Positions 55,798 through 64,000 of a stretch of 64,000 nucleotides of DNA are shown here, in pieces. Made by a program: the position numbers and the translations under genes. This DNA comes from VRUE01 sp963737575 (lineage in GTDB: Bacteria > Actinomycetota > Thermoleophilia > Solirubrobacterales > 70-9), in NCBI GenBank assembly GCA_963737575.1, contig CAVTTJ010000008.1, forward strand, positions 124,001-188,000, written 5' to 3'. The notes beneath the pieces are model-generated. The model ran no database searches. It was not told where the DNA came from and saw only the letters and a list, made by a program, of their open reading frames with translations. Numbering within the stretch: the first letter of the stretch is position 1; each line of letters starts with the position of its first letter.

Positions 55798-57770
55798 CGC
55801 TCCCTCTCCCCGCTGATCGTCCCCGTCTCCTCGACCCGGGCGGACCACCCCGGCGGGACCAGGAACGTCGCCTCCGGCAGCTCGAAGACGGCCGGGCCCT
55901 CCGCCTCGAGTCCCGCGGCGGGCTCCCCGCGCAGGACCGCCGTCTGCGCCCAGGCGCCGTCGAACCGGATCCGGCGGCTGCTCTCGGCGAGCTCGTCGCC
56001 CGCTGCGGCGGCCAGCGCCGGCCTCGGGCCGGGCGCGACCAGTGCCAGCCTGATGTGGACGAGGACGACCTCGCCATCGGGATCGCGATGGCCGTAGCGC
56101 TCCTCGTGAGCCAGCTCGAACCGCTCGACGAGGTCGGCGGGGTCGGGGCGCGCGCCTCCCGGAACCGCCAGCTCGAAGGCCTGCCCGGCGTAGCGCATCT
56201 CATAGACGATCTCGGGCTCGGCGTCACCGAGGTCGTCGCCGCCGAGCCCGGCGATCAGCGCCTCGATTTCGGCCGCGATCCGGTCGGCCGTCAGGTCCTC
56301 TCCACCCAGCATCACGGTCAGGGTCGTGTCGCGGCGCTGGTCCGACGCGCAGAGCCCGAGTGCCGAGAGGACGCCGCCCGCGCGGGGGCAGAGGATCCGC
56401 CCGATCTCGAGCTCGGCCGCGATCGCGGCGGCGTGCATCGGCCCGGCGCCCCCGAAGGGCAGCAGCGCGAAGCGGCGCGGGTCGACGCCGCGCTCGACGG
56501 TTACGACCCGGAGCGCCCGCACCATCTCCTGGTTGGCGATTCGGACGATGCCCTCGGCGGTCTCGAGCTCGCCGAGGCCGAGCGAGCCGGCGAGCGCGGA
56601 GACCGCAGCCGCGGCGGCGTCGGCGTCGAGCTCGACGCCGCCGGCCAGCGTCGAGTCCGGGGAGAGGACGCCGAGCAGGAGGTTGGCGTCGGTCACAGTC
56701 GGCTCGGTGCCTCCGCGCCCGTAGCAGGCGGGGCCGGGGACCGCGCCCGCCGAGCGCGGCCCGACCCGAAGCGCGCCGCCCGGGTCGCGCCATCCGATCG
56801 AGCCGCCGCCGGCGCCGACAGTGTGGACGTCGACCATCGGCAGCTGGATCACGCGACCCTCGAGCGTGCGCGACTCGGTCCTCCTTACGCGGCCGTCCTC
56901 GACGACACAGACGTCGCAGGAGGTGCCGCCCATGTCGAGGCCGATCGCGTCGCCGCCTCCCCCGGCGCCGGCGATGAGCCTCGCGCCGACGGCGCCGCCG
57001 GCGGGCCCGGAGAGGACGCTCCAGGCGCCGGCGCGCGCCGCCTCGGCCATGTCGGCGACGCCGCCCGAGGACTGCATGACCAACGGTCGCGGCAGGCCGG
57101 CCTCGGCGGCGGCCTCCGCGAGGGCATCGAGGTAGCGGCCGAGGAGGGGGGAGAGGTAGGCGTCGATCGCGGTCGTCGAGCAGCGCTCGAACTCGCGGTG
57201 CCGGGGGAGGACCTCGTGCGAGGCGGAGACGTGGACTCCGGGCAGATCCCGCCGCAGGCGCTCGGCGATCTCGCGCTCGTGGGCGGGCTCGAGGTACGAG
57301 AAGAGGAGGCAGACGGCGACCGACTCGGCCTGCGCCTTGCGGACGAGCTCGACCAACCGCGCGGGCTCGTCGTCGGGCAGGGCCTCGACCACGCCCTCTG
57401 GCCCGATCCTCTCGGCCGCCTCGAACCGCAGGTCGGGCCCGATCAGGGCCGGCGGCTTTGGCGCGCAGAGCCGGTAGAGCTCGGGGCGGTTCTGGCGGCC
57501 GATGTCGAGCAGGTCGCCGAATCCGGCGGTCGCGATCAGTGCCGTCCGTGCGCCCCGTTCCTCGAGCAGGGCGTTGGTTCCGACGGTCATCCCGTGGGCG
57601 AAGACCTCGACCTCGCCGGCATCACCGGCGCCCAGCACCTCCTCTACCGCCGCAATCACCCCGACCGACTGGTCCTCGGGCGTCGTTGCGACCTTCGCGG
57701 TGTGGATCCGCTCGCCCTCGACCAGGACTGCGTCGGTGAAGGTGCCGCCCACGTCGACCCCGAGGAGCAT
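55794..57770 (-). CDS. hyuA: Hydantoinase A/oxoprolinase family protein
   Basis: 658 aa ASKHA-fold ATPase subunit. MLLGVDVGGTFTDAVLVEG is the phosphate-1 motif; TVGTNALLEERGARTALIATAGF, SHEVLPRHREFERCSTTAIDAYLSP and IGLDMGGTSCDVCVV are the conserved blocks. Full length. It precedes hyuB in the transcript and starts 15 bp after nadB ends, so nadB-hyuA-hyuB are probably one transcript. Substrate (N-methylhydantoin, 5-oxoproline or another cyclic amide) cannot be decided. Confidence 0.93.
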   Translation of the reverse strand: MLLGVDVGGTFTDAVLVEGERIHTAKVATTPEDQSVGVIAAVEEVLGAGDAGEVEVFAHGMTVGTNALLEERGARTALIATAGFGDLLDIGRQNRPELYRLCAPKPPALIGPDLRFEAAERIGPEGVVEALPDDEPARLVELVRKAQAESVAVCLLFSYLEPAHEREIAERLRRDLPGVHVSASHEVLPRHREFERCSTTAIDAYLSPLLGRYLDALAEAAAEAGLPRPLVMQSSGGVADMAEAARAGAWSVLSGPAGGAVGARLIAGAGGGGDAIGLDMGGTSCDVCVVEDGRVRRTESRTLEGRVIQLPMVDVHTVGAGGGSIGWRDPGGALRVGPRSAGAVPGPACYGRGGTEPTVTDANLLLGVLSPDSTLAGGVELDADAAAAAVSALAGSLGLGELETAEGIVRIANQEMVRALRVVTVERGVDPRRFALLPFGGAGPMHAAAIAAELEIGRILCPRAGGVLSALGLCASDQRRDTTLTVMLGGEDLTADRIAAEIEALIAGLGGDDLGDAEPEIVYEMRYAGQAFELAVPGGARPDPADLVERFELAHEERYGHRDPDGEVVLVHIRLALVAPGPRPALAAAAGDELAESSRRIRFDGAWAQTAVLRGEPAAGLEAEGPAVFELPEATFLVPPGWSARVEETGTISGERER

Positions 57771-57785
57771 GCGGTCAGTCCGGCC

Positions 57786-59207
57786 TCAGCGCCATGCCTC
57801 GCGGCGTGTCTCGCCGTCGGGGCCGACGACGATATGGAGCCCGTCGAGCGCCGGGTCGAGGTGGGGGAAGTCGGCCCGCAGGTGGCCGCCGCGTGACTCC
57901 TTGCGCTCGAGCGCGGCGGTTGCGACCGCGACCGCGAGCGGGTAGGGGTCGGCGAGCAGCTCGCGGAGAAGCTCTGGTTGCCGCATCGGCCCGGCGAGGC
58001 GCCAGACGGCATCGCGGGTCGCCTCTGCCGGCGGGTCAAAGCGGCGATCGGGGAGAGGCGGGCGGGCCCGGTCGAAGGTCTCCCGTGCGGCCGCCCGGCC
58101 CGCCCGGCCGCCGAAGACGAAGCACTCGCTGAGCGAGTTCGAGGCCAGCCGGTTGGCGCCATGGAGGCCGGTGCAGGAGCACTCGCCGACGGCGAAGAGC
58201 CCCGATAGCGATGAGCGTCCCTCGATGTCGGTTGCGATCCCGCCCATCGTGTAGTGGGCGGCGGGGGCGACCGGCACGGGTTCGGTCTGCGGTGAGAGGC
58301 CGGCCTCGGCGAGCGAGGCGAACACGTTGGGGAAGCGGGCCGGGTCGATGTCGCGGAGGTCGAGGCGGACGCTCTCGACCTCGTCGGCCTCGATCCGGTC
58401 GAGGATCGCCGCGGTGACGGCGTCGCGCGGCGCCAGCTCGTCGGTGAAGCGGCGGCCCGCGGCGTCGAGCAGGATCGCGCCCTCGCCGCGCACCGCCTCG
58501 GTGATGAGGATGCCGTCGAACTCGGTACCGGGCAGGGCGAGCGCCGTCGGGTGGAACTGGCAGAACTCGAGGTCCGCGAGCTCGGCGCCGGCGGTCGCCG
58601 CGATCACCGGGCCCGCACCGATCGCTCCCCGCGGGTTCGTCGTTCGCCGCCAGAGAGCGGCGGCCCCGCCGGTGGCGAGCACCGTCGCCATCGCCGCGAC
58701 CGGCTCCTCCTCGGTGACGACCCCGTGGCAGCGCGCCCCGTCGCTCCAGAGCGCCGTCATCGATGTCGTCTCGCGAACCTCGATCCGCGCCTCTGCCGAG
58801 ACCATCGCGGCGAGCTTCGAGGTGATCTCGTGCCCGGTCTGACTGCCGCCGGAGTGGACGATGCGGCGGCGGGTGTGGCCGCCCTCGAGGCCTAGCTCGA
58901 GCTCGCCGTCGGGGCCACGGTCGAAGGCGACACCGCGCTCCAGAAGCTCGCGAACGATCCCTGGCGCCTCCTCGACCAGCGCCGCGACAGCGGCCGGGCG
59001 GCAACAGCCGCGCCCGGCGGCGATCGTGTCGGCCGCGTGGCGGGCCGGCGAGTCGCCGGGCTCGAGCGCCGCGGCGAGACCTCCCTGGGCCCAGTAGCTG
59101 GCGCTCAGCGACAGCGGGGTCCGGGAGATGAGGCAGACCTGTGCCCCCGCCTCGGCGGCGTTGATGGCGGACCAGAGACCGGCCGCGCCACCGCCGACGA
59201 CGGCCAC
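57786..59207 (-). CDS. nadB: L-aspartate oxidase
   Basis: 473 aa flavoenzyme that oxidises L-aspartate to iminoaspartate for NAD synthesis. FAD loop VVGGGAAGLWSAINAAEAG, ASYWAQGGLAAAL, HSGGSQTGHEITSKL, the catalytic region EFCQFHPTAL and RGEGAILLDAAGRRF, then YTMGGIATDIEGRSSLSGLFAVGECSCTGLHGANRLASNSL region near residues 320-360. Slightly short at the C-terminus compared with E. coli NadB. nadA and nadC are not adjacent. It lies directly upstream of the hydantoinase genes. Confidence 0.9.
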   Translation of the reverse strand: MAVVGGGAAGLWSAINAAEAGAQVCLISRTPLSLSASYWAQGGLAAALEPGDSPARHAADTIAAGRGCCRPAAVAALVEEAPGIVRELLERGVAFDRGPDGELELGLEGGHTRRRIVHSGGSQTGHEITSKLAAMVSAEARIEVRETTSMTALWSDGARCHGVVTEEEPVAAMATVLATGGAAALWRRTTNPRGAIGAGPVIAATAGAELADLEFCQFHPTALALPGTEFDGILITEAVRGEGAILLDAAGRRFTDELAPRDAVTAAILDRIEADEVESVRLDLRDIDPARFPNVFASLAEAGLSPQTEPVPVAPAAHYTMGGIATDIEGRSSLSGLFAVGECSCTGLHGANRLASNSLSECFVFGGRAGRAAARETFDRARPPLPDRRFDPPAEATRDAVWRLAGPMRQPELLRELLADPYPLAVAVATAALERKESRGGHLRADFPHLDPALDGLHIVVGPDGETRREAWR

Positions 59208-59227
59208 GTCGAACTCGCGGCCGGGGC

Positions 59228-59698
59228 CTATTTCCGCCTCGCCTCCTCGCGGATCGCCTCGATCTGCCCTCGCAGCCAGGCGGCGGCTCCTTCGCGGGCA
59301 CGGGCGTCGGCGTCGCCGCCGGCCCCCGAAGCCTCGCTCGCGCGCCGTTCGGCCTCCTCGACGCGCCGCTCCGCCGCCTCTGCCTGGGTCTCGATCTCGG
59401 CCAGCCTGCTCTCGGCGGCGGCGATCGCCTGCTCCTTGGCGGCGCGCTCGCGCTCGATCTCCTGCTTGTTGGACGAGCGCAGCCGCTCGAGCTCGTCGGC
59501 ATGGTGGGCTCGCGCCTTCTCGAGCTCCTCCTGGGCGCGCAGCCGCTCGCTCTCGAGGTCGGCTTCGAGCGACCTGATCTCGGCGGTGGTCCGCTCGCGG
59601 GCCGCCTCAGCGGCCTCGGACGCCTGCTGAAGCTGGCGCTCGGCCTCATCGGCCCTGGCGCCCAGGCTCTCGCCCGACTGGTCCTGCTCCGCGCTCAC
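59228..59698 (-). CDS. Coiled-coil hypothetical protein
   Basis: 156 aa, almost entirely charged helix: a long coiled coil from about residue 12 to 122 (ADEAERQLQQASEAAEAARERTT and so on), a short Gly/Ala hinge (SGAGGDADAR), then an amphipathic helix (AAWLRGQIEAIREEARRK). Ends 20 bp before nadB on the same strand. No family; structural or scaffold role likely. Confidence 0.65.
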   Translation of the reverse strand: MSAEQDQSGESLGARADEAERQLQQASEAAEAARERTTAEIRSLEADLESERLRAQEELEKARAHHADELERLRSSNKQEIERERAAKEQAIAAAESRLAEIETQAEAAERRVEEAERRASEASGAGGDADARAREGAAAWLRGQIEAIREEARRK

Positions 59699-59762
59699 AA
59701 CACAGGCTCCCGCTTCGTTCCCTCGCGAAGAACCAGATATGCCCGCTCGGTCGTCGCCGCGC

Positions 59763-60716
59763 TCACGGCTTCAATCTATCGTCACCAATTAGGGCGCGAT
59801 AGGCGACGATCGTCCGCTCCGCCATCCGCGCCGCCGAGAGCGACGCGGCCTGCGCGGCGCCGTCGACGCGGGGGTCGTCGGCGTCGAGGTGGGGAGCGAG
59901 GCGTTCGAGCCAGGCGCCGGTCTCGAACGGGGCGCAGAGGGCCCCGGCGATACCCGCGAGTGCGAATGGGGCAATCCCGACCGGAGTGGAGAGGACGGGG
60001 ACGTCGCAGGCGAGGGCCTCGATGCAGGCCATCCCGAACCCCTCGTTGTCGGAGGTGACGAGGACGGCGTTCGCGGCGTTGATCCAAAGTGGCATCCGGT
60101 CGGGCTCGATCGCGCCGCCGGTGAGGAGCTCGGCCCCCGCCGCCGCGGCCAGCTCCTCGGCGCGGTCGGCCCGCTTCTCGGGGCGGGCGGGATTGGCCGG
60201 GAAGAGGGCGTAGCGCCCTCCGGGATCGAGGTCCAGCTCGGCGCGGGCGCGCTTGCGCGCGATCGGGTGGAAGCGGTCGAGGTCGGGGCCGCAGGGGATC
60301 ACCGCGGAGCCAGAGATGGCGGGGAGGCCGGGCCGGCCATGCTCGGGTGAGAACAGCGCGCGGGAGACAGCGGCGACGAGGTCAGCCCGCCATGCGAGCC
60401 GGCGCGACATCGGCCCGACGAGGTGGTGGCGGACGTCGGTGCCGTGAAAGGTCACCATCAGCGGTGCCGCACCGGCGAGCTTGGCGCACCAGCCGGCGAG
60501 CCCGTAGTGGGCATGGACGAGGTCGAATCTCTCCTCGCGGAGGAGGCGGCGGAGGCGTCTGGTCGCGGGCACGTACTCGCTTCGACCGGGTGGGAAACCG
60601 AAGAGGTCGACCTCGACTCCGGCGCGGCGGATCTCATCGATCTGGTCGAAGACCCAGCGCCCGCGCTGCGGAGCCGACGCATCGGGCATCAGGTTGGTCA
60701 CGACGAGGACCCGCAT
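59763..60716 (-). CDS. GT4-family glycosyltransferase
   Basis: 317 aa from the ATG at 60716. GT-B fold: MRVLVVTNLMPDASAPQRGRWVFDQIDEIRRAG is the N-terminal domain, with LVHAHYGLAGWCAKLAG and MVTFHGTDVRHH. The C-terminal donor site has the E-x7-E type motif in SDNEGFGMACIEALACDVPVLSTPVGI. Probably adds sugars to a lipid or polysaccharide; acceptor unknown. No other glycan genes adjacent. Confidence 0.88.
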   Translation of the reverse strand: MRVLVVTNLMPDASAPQRGRWVFDQIDEIRRAGVEVDLFGFPPGRSEYVPATRRLRRLLREERFDLVHAHYGLAGWCAKLAGAAPLMVTFHGTDVRHHLVGPMSRRLAWRADLVAAVSRALFSPEHGRPGLPAISGSAVIPCGPDLDRFHPIARKRARAELDLDPGGRYALFPANPARPEKRADRAEELAAAAGAELLTGGAIEPDRMPLWINAANAVLVTSDNEGFGMACIEALACDVPVLSTPVGIAPFALAGIAGALCAPFETGAWLERLAPHLDADDPRVDGAAQAASLSAARMAERTIVAYRALIGDDRLKP

Positions 60717-60859
60717 CGGCGCTGAGCGTATCCGCCGCATTGCCGAATCCGGGTGCCAGGGAAGTTTTCACAGGCCGGTTCCCGAGATGGCACATCCCGG
60801 TCTGGATCGGTGACGCGGGCTGTCCGACGATCGGCGAAACCAGCGACAAGGAGGTTTCG

Positions 60860-61108
60860 ATGATCTACATGCTGATGGGACGGGCGCACGCCGCGATCGC
60901 GCGGCGGCTGCGGGGCATACAGGAGCTGGCCGAGGGCGAGCGGGGGCAGGGGACGGTCGAGTACGTCGGGTTGATCCTGCTGGTCTCGCTGCTGATGGTC
61001 GGGATGGTCGCGGCGATGAAAGGCTTCAACGGCAAACAGGGGACCGAGCTCGCCGGCGTCATCGTCGACAAGATCAAGGAAGCGGTCGACAAGGTCAGCT
61101 TCAAATGA
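60860..61108 (+). CDS. Orphan Flp-type pilin-like protein
   Basis: 82 aa from the ATG at 60860 with AAGGAGG 5 nt upstream. An N-terminal basic/amphipathic leader (MLMGRAHAAIARRLRGIQELAEGERG), then QGTVEYVGLILLVSLLMVGMVAAMKGFNG: the Gly/Glu-Tyr entry and single hydrophobic helix resemble Flp/type IVb pilins. A short Lys-rich tail follows (KIKEAVDKVSFK). No prepilin peptidase or Tad genes in the window. Single copy. Confidence 0.65.
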   Translation: MIYMLMGRAHAAIARRLRGIQELAEGERGQGTVEYVGLILLVSLLMVGMVAAMKGFNGKQGTELAGVIVDKIKEAVDKVSFK

Positions 61109-61209
61109 GGGCTGGGCGGCTCCCGTGAAAGACTCGCCCAAATGAGCGCGGAGCGAGCAAGCGTCCATACCTGTTTTCGCGCGCGGCGAGCGAAGCGGGA
61201 GGCTTGGTA

Positions 61210-61938
61210 GTGGCAACGGCATCGCGAAGCTACGACCGGGCTCCCGCCGACATACGTCCGGTGACGATCGACCCCGGCTATGTCGCGACGGCGGACGGAT
61301 CGGCGCTCATCTCCCAGGGCGGGACGCGGGTGATCTGCACGGCCTCCGTCAACGAATCAGTGCCGAAGTGGATGCAGGGTCGCGGCAAGGGCTGGGTCAC
61401 CGCCGAGTACGCGATGCTGCCCGCCTCGACGGGAGATCGCAAGGCGCGCGACATCTCCCGTGGCAAGCAGGACGGGCGCGGGGTCGAGATCCAGCGGCTG
61501 ATCGGTCGCTCGCTGCGGGTCGTCGTCGACTTCGCGGCGCTGGGGGAACGGAGCGTCTACGTCGACTGCGACGTGCTCGAGGCCGACGGCGGCACCCGCT
61601 GCGCCGCGATCACGGGCGGCTACGTCGCCCTGCGGCTGGCGTTCCAGAAGCTGCTCGACGAGAAGAAGGTCGCCGAGATGCCGCTGAACGGGTCGGTCGC
61701 CGCGGTCAGCGTCGGGATGGTCGATGGCCGGGCGCTCTGCGACCTCGACTACTCCGAGGACTCGAAGGCGGAGGTCGACGCCAACGTCGTGATGACCGGC
61801 GACGGTGGCCTGGTCGAGGTGCAGGCGACGGCCGAGCGGACGCCGCTCTCGCGAGCCTCGCTCGACGAGCTCCTCGGGCTCGCCGAGATGGGGATCTCGC
61901 GGCTGCGCCAGGTCCAGGAGCGGGCCGCCGGACAATGA
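61210..61938 (+). CDS. rph: Ribonuclease PH
   Basis: 242 aa phosphorolytic 3'-5' exoribonuclease that trims tRNA ends. The GTG at 61210 lies 7 nt after GGGAGG; a TTG two codons upstream is possible. Family blocks are SRSYDRAPADIRPVTIDPGY, GKGWVTAEYAMLPASTGDRKARD, EIQRLIGRSLRVVVDFAALGERSVYVDCDVLEADGGTRCAAITGG region (residues 95-140) and DLDYSEDSKAEVDANVVMT. Full length. The next gene, rdgB, is the usual partner of rph. Confidence 0.95.
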   Translation: MATASRSYDRAPADIRPVTIDPGYVATADGSALISQGGTRVICTASVNESVPKWMQGRGKGWVTAEYAMLPASTGDRKARDISRGKQDGRGVEIQRLIGRSLRVVVDFAALGERSVYVDCDVLEADGGTRCAAITGGYVALRLAFQKLLDEKKVAEMPLNGSVAAVSVGMVDGRALCDLDYSEDSKAEVDANVVMTGDGGLVEVQATAERTPLSRASLDELLGLAEMGISRLRQVQERAAGQ

Positions 61939-61953
61939 GCGCGAGCGCCTACT

Positions 61954-62547
61954 TTGATCTTCGCCACCGGCAATAGGCACAAGCTGCGCGAGATGCGCGA
62001 ACTCCTGCCGGGCGTCGAGCTGGATCCGCTGCCCGAGAGCGTCGTCCTACCGCCGGAGGACGGCGCCGATTTCGCCGAGATCGCGCTCGAGAAGGCGCGT
62101 GTCGCGCACCGCGGCACCGGGGAGGCGGCGATCGCCGACGACTCGGGAATCGGAGCGCTCGCGCTCGGCGGCCGCCCCGGGATCCTCTCGGCCCGCTATG
62201 GCGGGGCCGGCGCCAGCGACGAGGAGAATCTCGAGAAGCTCCTGGTCGAGGTGGCGGCGGCCGCGGGCAGCAGACGGGCGTACTACACCTGCGCGCTGGC
62301 GCTGGTCGACGAGGACGGCGCCGAGCGGGTGTTCGAAGGCCGTTGCGAGGGCAGCCTGATCGGGGAGCCGCGGGGCGAGGGCGGATTCGGCTATGACCCC
62401 GCCTTCGTTCCCGACGCGACCGGTCCCGGCGATGGGCGCACGATGTCGGAGTTGAGCCAGTCCGAGAAGAACGAGATCAGCCACCGGGGTATCGCCGCCC
62501 GGCTGCTCGCCGAGCACCTCGGCGCGGGCGCTCGGCCACGGCCATGA
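61954..62547 (+). CDS. rdgB: XTP/dITP pyrophosphatase (RdgB/HAM1)
   Basis: 197 aa house-cleaning NTPase that removes ITP, dITP and XTP. Reads from a TTG at 61954: IFATGNRHKLREMRELLPGVEL is the standard N-terminus, ADDSGIGALALGGRPGILSARYGG and GEGGFGYDPAFVPD are the active-site loops, and SEKNEISHRG the family signature. Co-transcribed with rph; its stop overlaps the CDF start (ATGA). Confidence 0.94.
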   Translation: MIFATGNRHKLREMRELLPGVELDPLPESVVLPPEDGADFAEIALEKARVAHRGTGEAAIADDSGIGALALGGRPGILSARYGGAGASDEENLEKLLVEVAAAAGSRRAYYTCALALVDEDGAERVFEGRCEGSLIGEPRGEGGFGYDPAFVPDATGPGDGRTMSELSQSEKNEISHRGIAARLLAEHLGAGARPRP

Positions 62548-63446
62548 TCCGAACCAAAAGCGGTGCCGCGGGCCTCTCGATCGCGTCGAACTCGCTCCTG
62601 ATCGCGATCAAGCTCGCGGCGGGCGCGATCACCGGGTCGATTGCGATCGTCACCGAGGCGGTTCACTCGCTGATCGACCTGATCGCCTCCGTCGTCGCCT
62701 TCGTCTCCGTCCGCAAAGCCGACGAGCCCGCCGACGCCGATCACCCCTACGGACATCAGAAGGTAGAGAGCCTGGCGGCGACGATCGAGGGAATGCTGAT
62801 CCTGGTCGGCGCCGGGATCATCGTCTATGAGGCGACCCACCGCCTGGTCGTCGGCTCCGAAGTCGAACGGCTCGGCGTCGGTATCGCCGTGATGGGGTTC
62901 TCGGTCGTCGCGAACCTCGGCGTCTCCTCGGTGCTCTCGCGTCAGGCCGAGGCCCACGAATCGCCGGCGCTGGAAGGCGATGCCGCGCACCTGCGGGCCG
63001 ATGCGCTGACCTCGCTCGGAGTCCTGGCCGGGTTGCTGCTGGTCCAGATCACCGGAATCGCCGCCTTCGACTCGATCACGGCGCTCGTCGTGGCCGTCGC
63101 GATCGTCGCCGCCGGGGTGCGGATCCTCCGCCGCTCCTCGGGCGTTCTCGTCGACGAAGCTCTGCCGGACGAGGAGATGGATCGGATCGAGGCCGCGATC
63201 GCTGCCGCCCGCACCGCGGAGGTCGCCGGGTACCACAAGCTCCGCGGCCGCCGAGCAGGCGCCGGCCGCCACGTCGACCTCCACGTTCAGTACCGGACGG
63301 GGACCAGCCTCGAGCGTGCCCACGAGCTCGCGCACGCGATGCGCGCGGCGATCGAGGACGCGATCCCCGGCGCCGAGGTCCTGATCCACGCCGAGCCCGA
63401 GACCTCCTGGCGCGAAGAGGAAGGCGGCCCCTACCGCTCGGGCTAG
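62544..63446 (+). CDS. Cation diffusion facilitator transporter
   Basis: 300 aa efflux carrier for Zn, Fe, Co or Mn. About six helices; ALTSLGVLAGLLLVQITGI and VTEAVHSLIDLIASVVAFVSV carry the metal-site pattern, ADHPYGHQKVESLAATIEG is the diagnostic loop. The cytoplasmic C-terminal domain includes HVDLHVQYRTGTSLERAHELAHAM. The start overlaps the rdgB stop, so it is translated with it. Which metal is moved is not visible. Confidence 0.92.
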   Translation: MIRTKSGAAGLSIASNSLLIAIKLAAGAITGSIAIVTEAVHSLIDLIASVVAFVSVRKADEPADADHPYGHQKVESLAATIEGMLILVGAGIIVYEATHRLVVGSEVERLGVGIAVMGFSVVANLGVSSVLSRQAEAHESPALEGDAAHLRADALTSLGVLAGLLLVQITGIAAFDSITALVVAVAIVAAGVRILRRSSGVLVDEALPDEEMDRIEAAIAAARTAEVAGYHKLRGRRAGAGRHVDLHVQYRTGTSLERAHELAHAMRAAIEDAIPGAEVLIHAEPETSWREEEGGPYRSG

Positions 63447-63592
63447 GGATTCGGAAGAAGATTGACGGCGGCGGCGATGCCGACTGCGGCGACGGTGATC
63501 GCGTACCCGGTGTAGCTGCCGGCTGCGAGGAGGATCGCCGATATCGCGCAGATGACCACGACCGTGGTCCAGGAGGCTCGGGCCAGGCTCAC
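63443..63592 (-). CDS. Small membrane protein
   Basis: 49 aa from a GTG at 63592: SLARASWTTVVVICAISAIL is followed by LAAGSYTGYAITVAAV and ends NLLPNP. Two short hydrophobic helices. It converges on the CDF gene with overlapping stop codons and fills the gap to the next gene. No clear ribosome binding site, so moderately supported. Confidence 0.4.
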   Translation of the reverse strand: MSLARASWTTVVVICAISAILLAAGSYTGYAITVAAVGIAAAVNLLPNP

Positions 63593-63603
63593 GGGTCGGT
63601 ATT

Positions 63604-63993
63604 TTGGCCGAAGTGGCCGACGACCTCTCCAGGACTCCCGAGATGGCGACAGCCGGCGCGCCGGCGGAGAGGGCGCTCGCGTTCCTCAACGAGATGTCGC
63701 CGGACATGCGCGGCGCCGCGATCCTCGGCGCCGACGGCTCCGTCCTCGCCGCCGACGGGGACGCGAATCGCTGGCGCGAGGACGCCGCGGCGCTGTTCGC
63801 CGCCGCCGATCGCGCCGACGAGGAGCCGGCCGAACAGATCCACATCGGCACCGAGCAGGGGGAGGTCTTCGCCCTGCGGCACTCAGGCCTCGCCGCGGTC
63901 GCCGTGACCGAGCGATTCGCGCTGGCCTCGCTGCTCCTCTTCGACATGCGCGCCGTGCTGCGTGAATTCGCCGCATCGAACGGGAGCGCATGA
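63604..63993 (+). CDS. Roadblock/LC7-like small regulatory protein
   Basis: 129 aa from a TTG at 63604, or a GTG three codons later. ALAFLNEMSPDMRGAAILGADGSVLAADGD and AVAVTERFALASLLLFDMRAVL resemble the roadblock/longin-type fold used in GTPase regulation. No catalytic motif. It is transcribed away from the CDF gene and ends at the window edge; a following gene may lie beyond. Confidence 0.55.
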   Translation: MAEVADDLSRTPEMATAGAPAERALAFLNEMSPDMRGAAILGADGSVLAADGDANRWREDAAALFAAADRADEEPAEQIHIGTEQGEVFALRHSGLAAVAVTERFALASLLLFDMRAVLREFAASNGSA

Positions 63994-64000
63994 CCCCCCC

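Noticed and set aside
56055..57896. 613-codon plus-strand frame opposite hyuA
   Set aside because: Shadow frame; the minus strand encodes a full hydantoinase A.
1..64000. tRNA or rRNA genes, especially at the island borders
   Set aside because: No cloverleaf-like or rRNA-like sequence was recognised in the gaps. The island uses a protein-gene 3' end instead. A tRNAscan run would settle it.

Overview
The window is high-GC, densely coded actinobacterial DNA. It most resembles Thermoleophilia (Solirubrobacterales or relatives). The grounds are: a family of small anchored proteins built on an LPKNSVGxKQLKK-type stalk, which I associate with that class; a SUF-only Fe-S system with SufU and an Rrf2 regulator; the CysO/CysM/Mec cysteine route; a wax-ester synthase/DGAT acyltransferase; and very GC-rich third codon positions. 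No rRNA, tRNA or CRISPR array was seen.

Layout. 1-9.4 kb: an AddA/AddB-like helicase-nuclease pair, a HAD phosphatase, small unknowns, a frameshifted acetyltransferase and a DUF59/MIP18 Fe-S maturation factor. 9.4-18.1 kb: a lower-GC island bounded by a direct repeat of the 3' end of the DUF59 gene. It holds a zinc-ribbon ORF, six paralogous anchored stalk/head proteins, an HTH protein, a secreted HNH nuclease fused to a beta-helix, and a decayed tyrosine integrase next to the right repeat. 18.1-20.9 kb: two more members of the paralogous family, a 3' remnant of another, and a collagen-like secreted protein. 21-23.2 kb: a multicopper oxidase split into two overlapping ORFs, plus a cupredoxin. 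23.4-33.2 kb: a GAF/degenerate-GGDEF protein coupled to an MshEN-domain protein, FxsA, WS/DGAT, IspH, a methyltransferase, a cysteine-less thioredoxin fold, a CADD-like protein and a lipoprotein/membrane-protein module. 33.2-40.3 kb: suf genes in two blocks (rrf2-sufC-sufS-sufU and Rieske-sufB-sufD) around a VOC gene. 40.3-45.1 kb: an MFS exporter, a two-component pair interrupted by a pseudogene, and HtpX. 45.1-50.8 kb: a sulfur/cysteine block (MoeZ-CysO, amino-acid ABC importer, CysM-Mec-DUF2007). 50.8-60.7 kb: a Gly-rich beta-helix protein, a metalloprotease-like protein lacking its catalytic motif, DUF1802, hydantoinase B/A, NadB, a coiled-coil protein and a glycosyltransferase. 60.8-64 kb: an orphan Flp-like pilin, RNase PH, RdgB, a CDF transporter and a roadblock-like protein.

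The most novel content is the eight-member anchored stalk/head family at 9.8-20.9 kb. Every copy has an N-terminal membrane segment, a decapeptide-repeat stalk and a C-terminal head. Heads fall into at least four unrelated types; the commonest looks like the receptor-binding tip of phage tail fibres. All eight have their own promoter with the same TTGmCs-N17-TAnnGT geometry. Four share a leader hairpin, and the tandem copies of the main head type are separated by similar 3' hairpins. A solo C-terminal tag and a frameshifted copy suggest head replacement and decay. I read this as a modular surface-display family amplified in and beside an integrated element.

Two regulatory patterns also stand out. 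A TACTT-N4-AAGTA palindrome lies in front of both moeZ-cysO and cysM-mec. A composite CCGACCG-N5-GTAGGATTwAG motif lies in front of both suf blocks.
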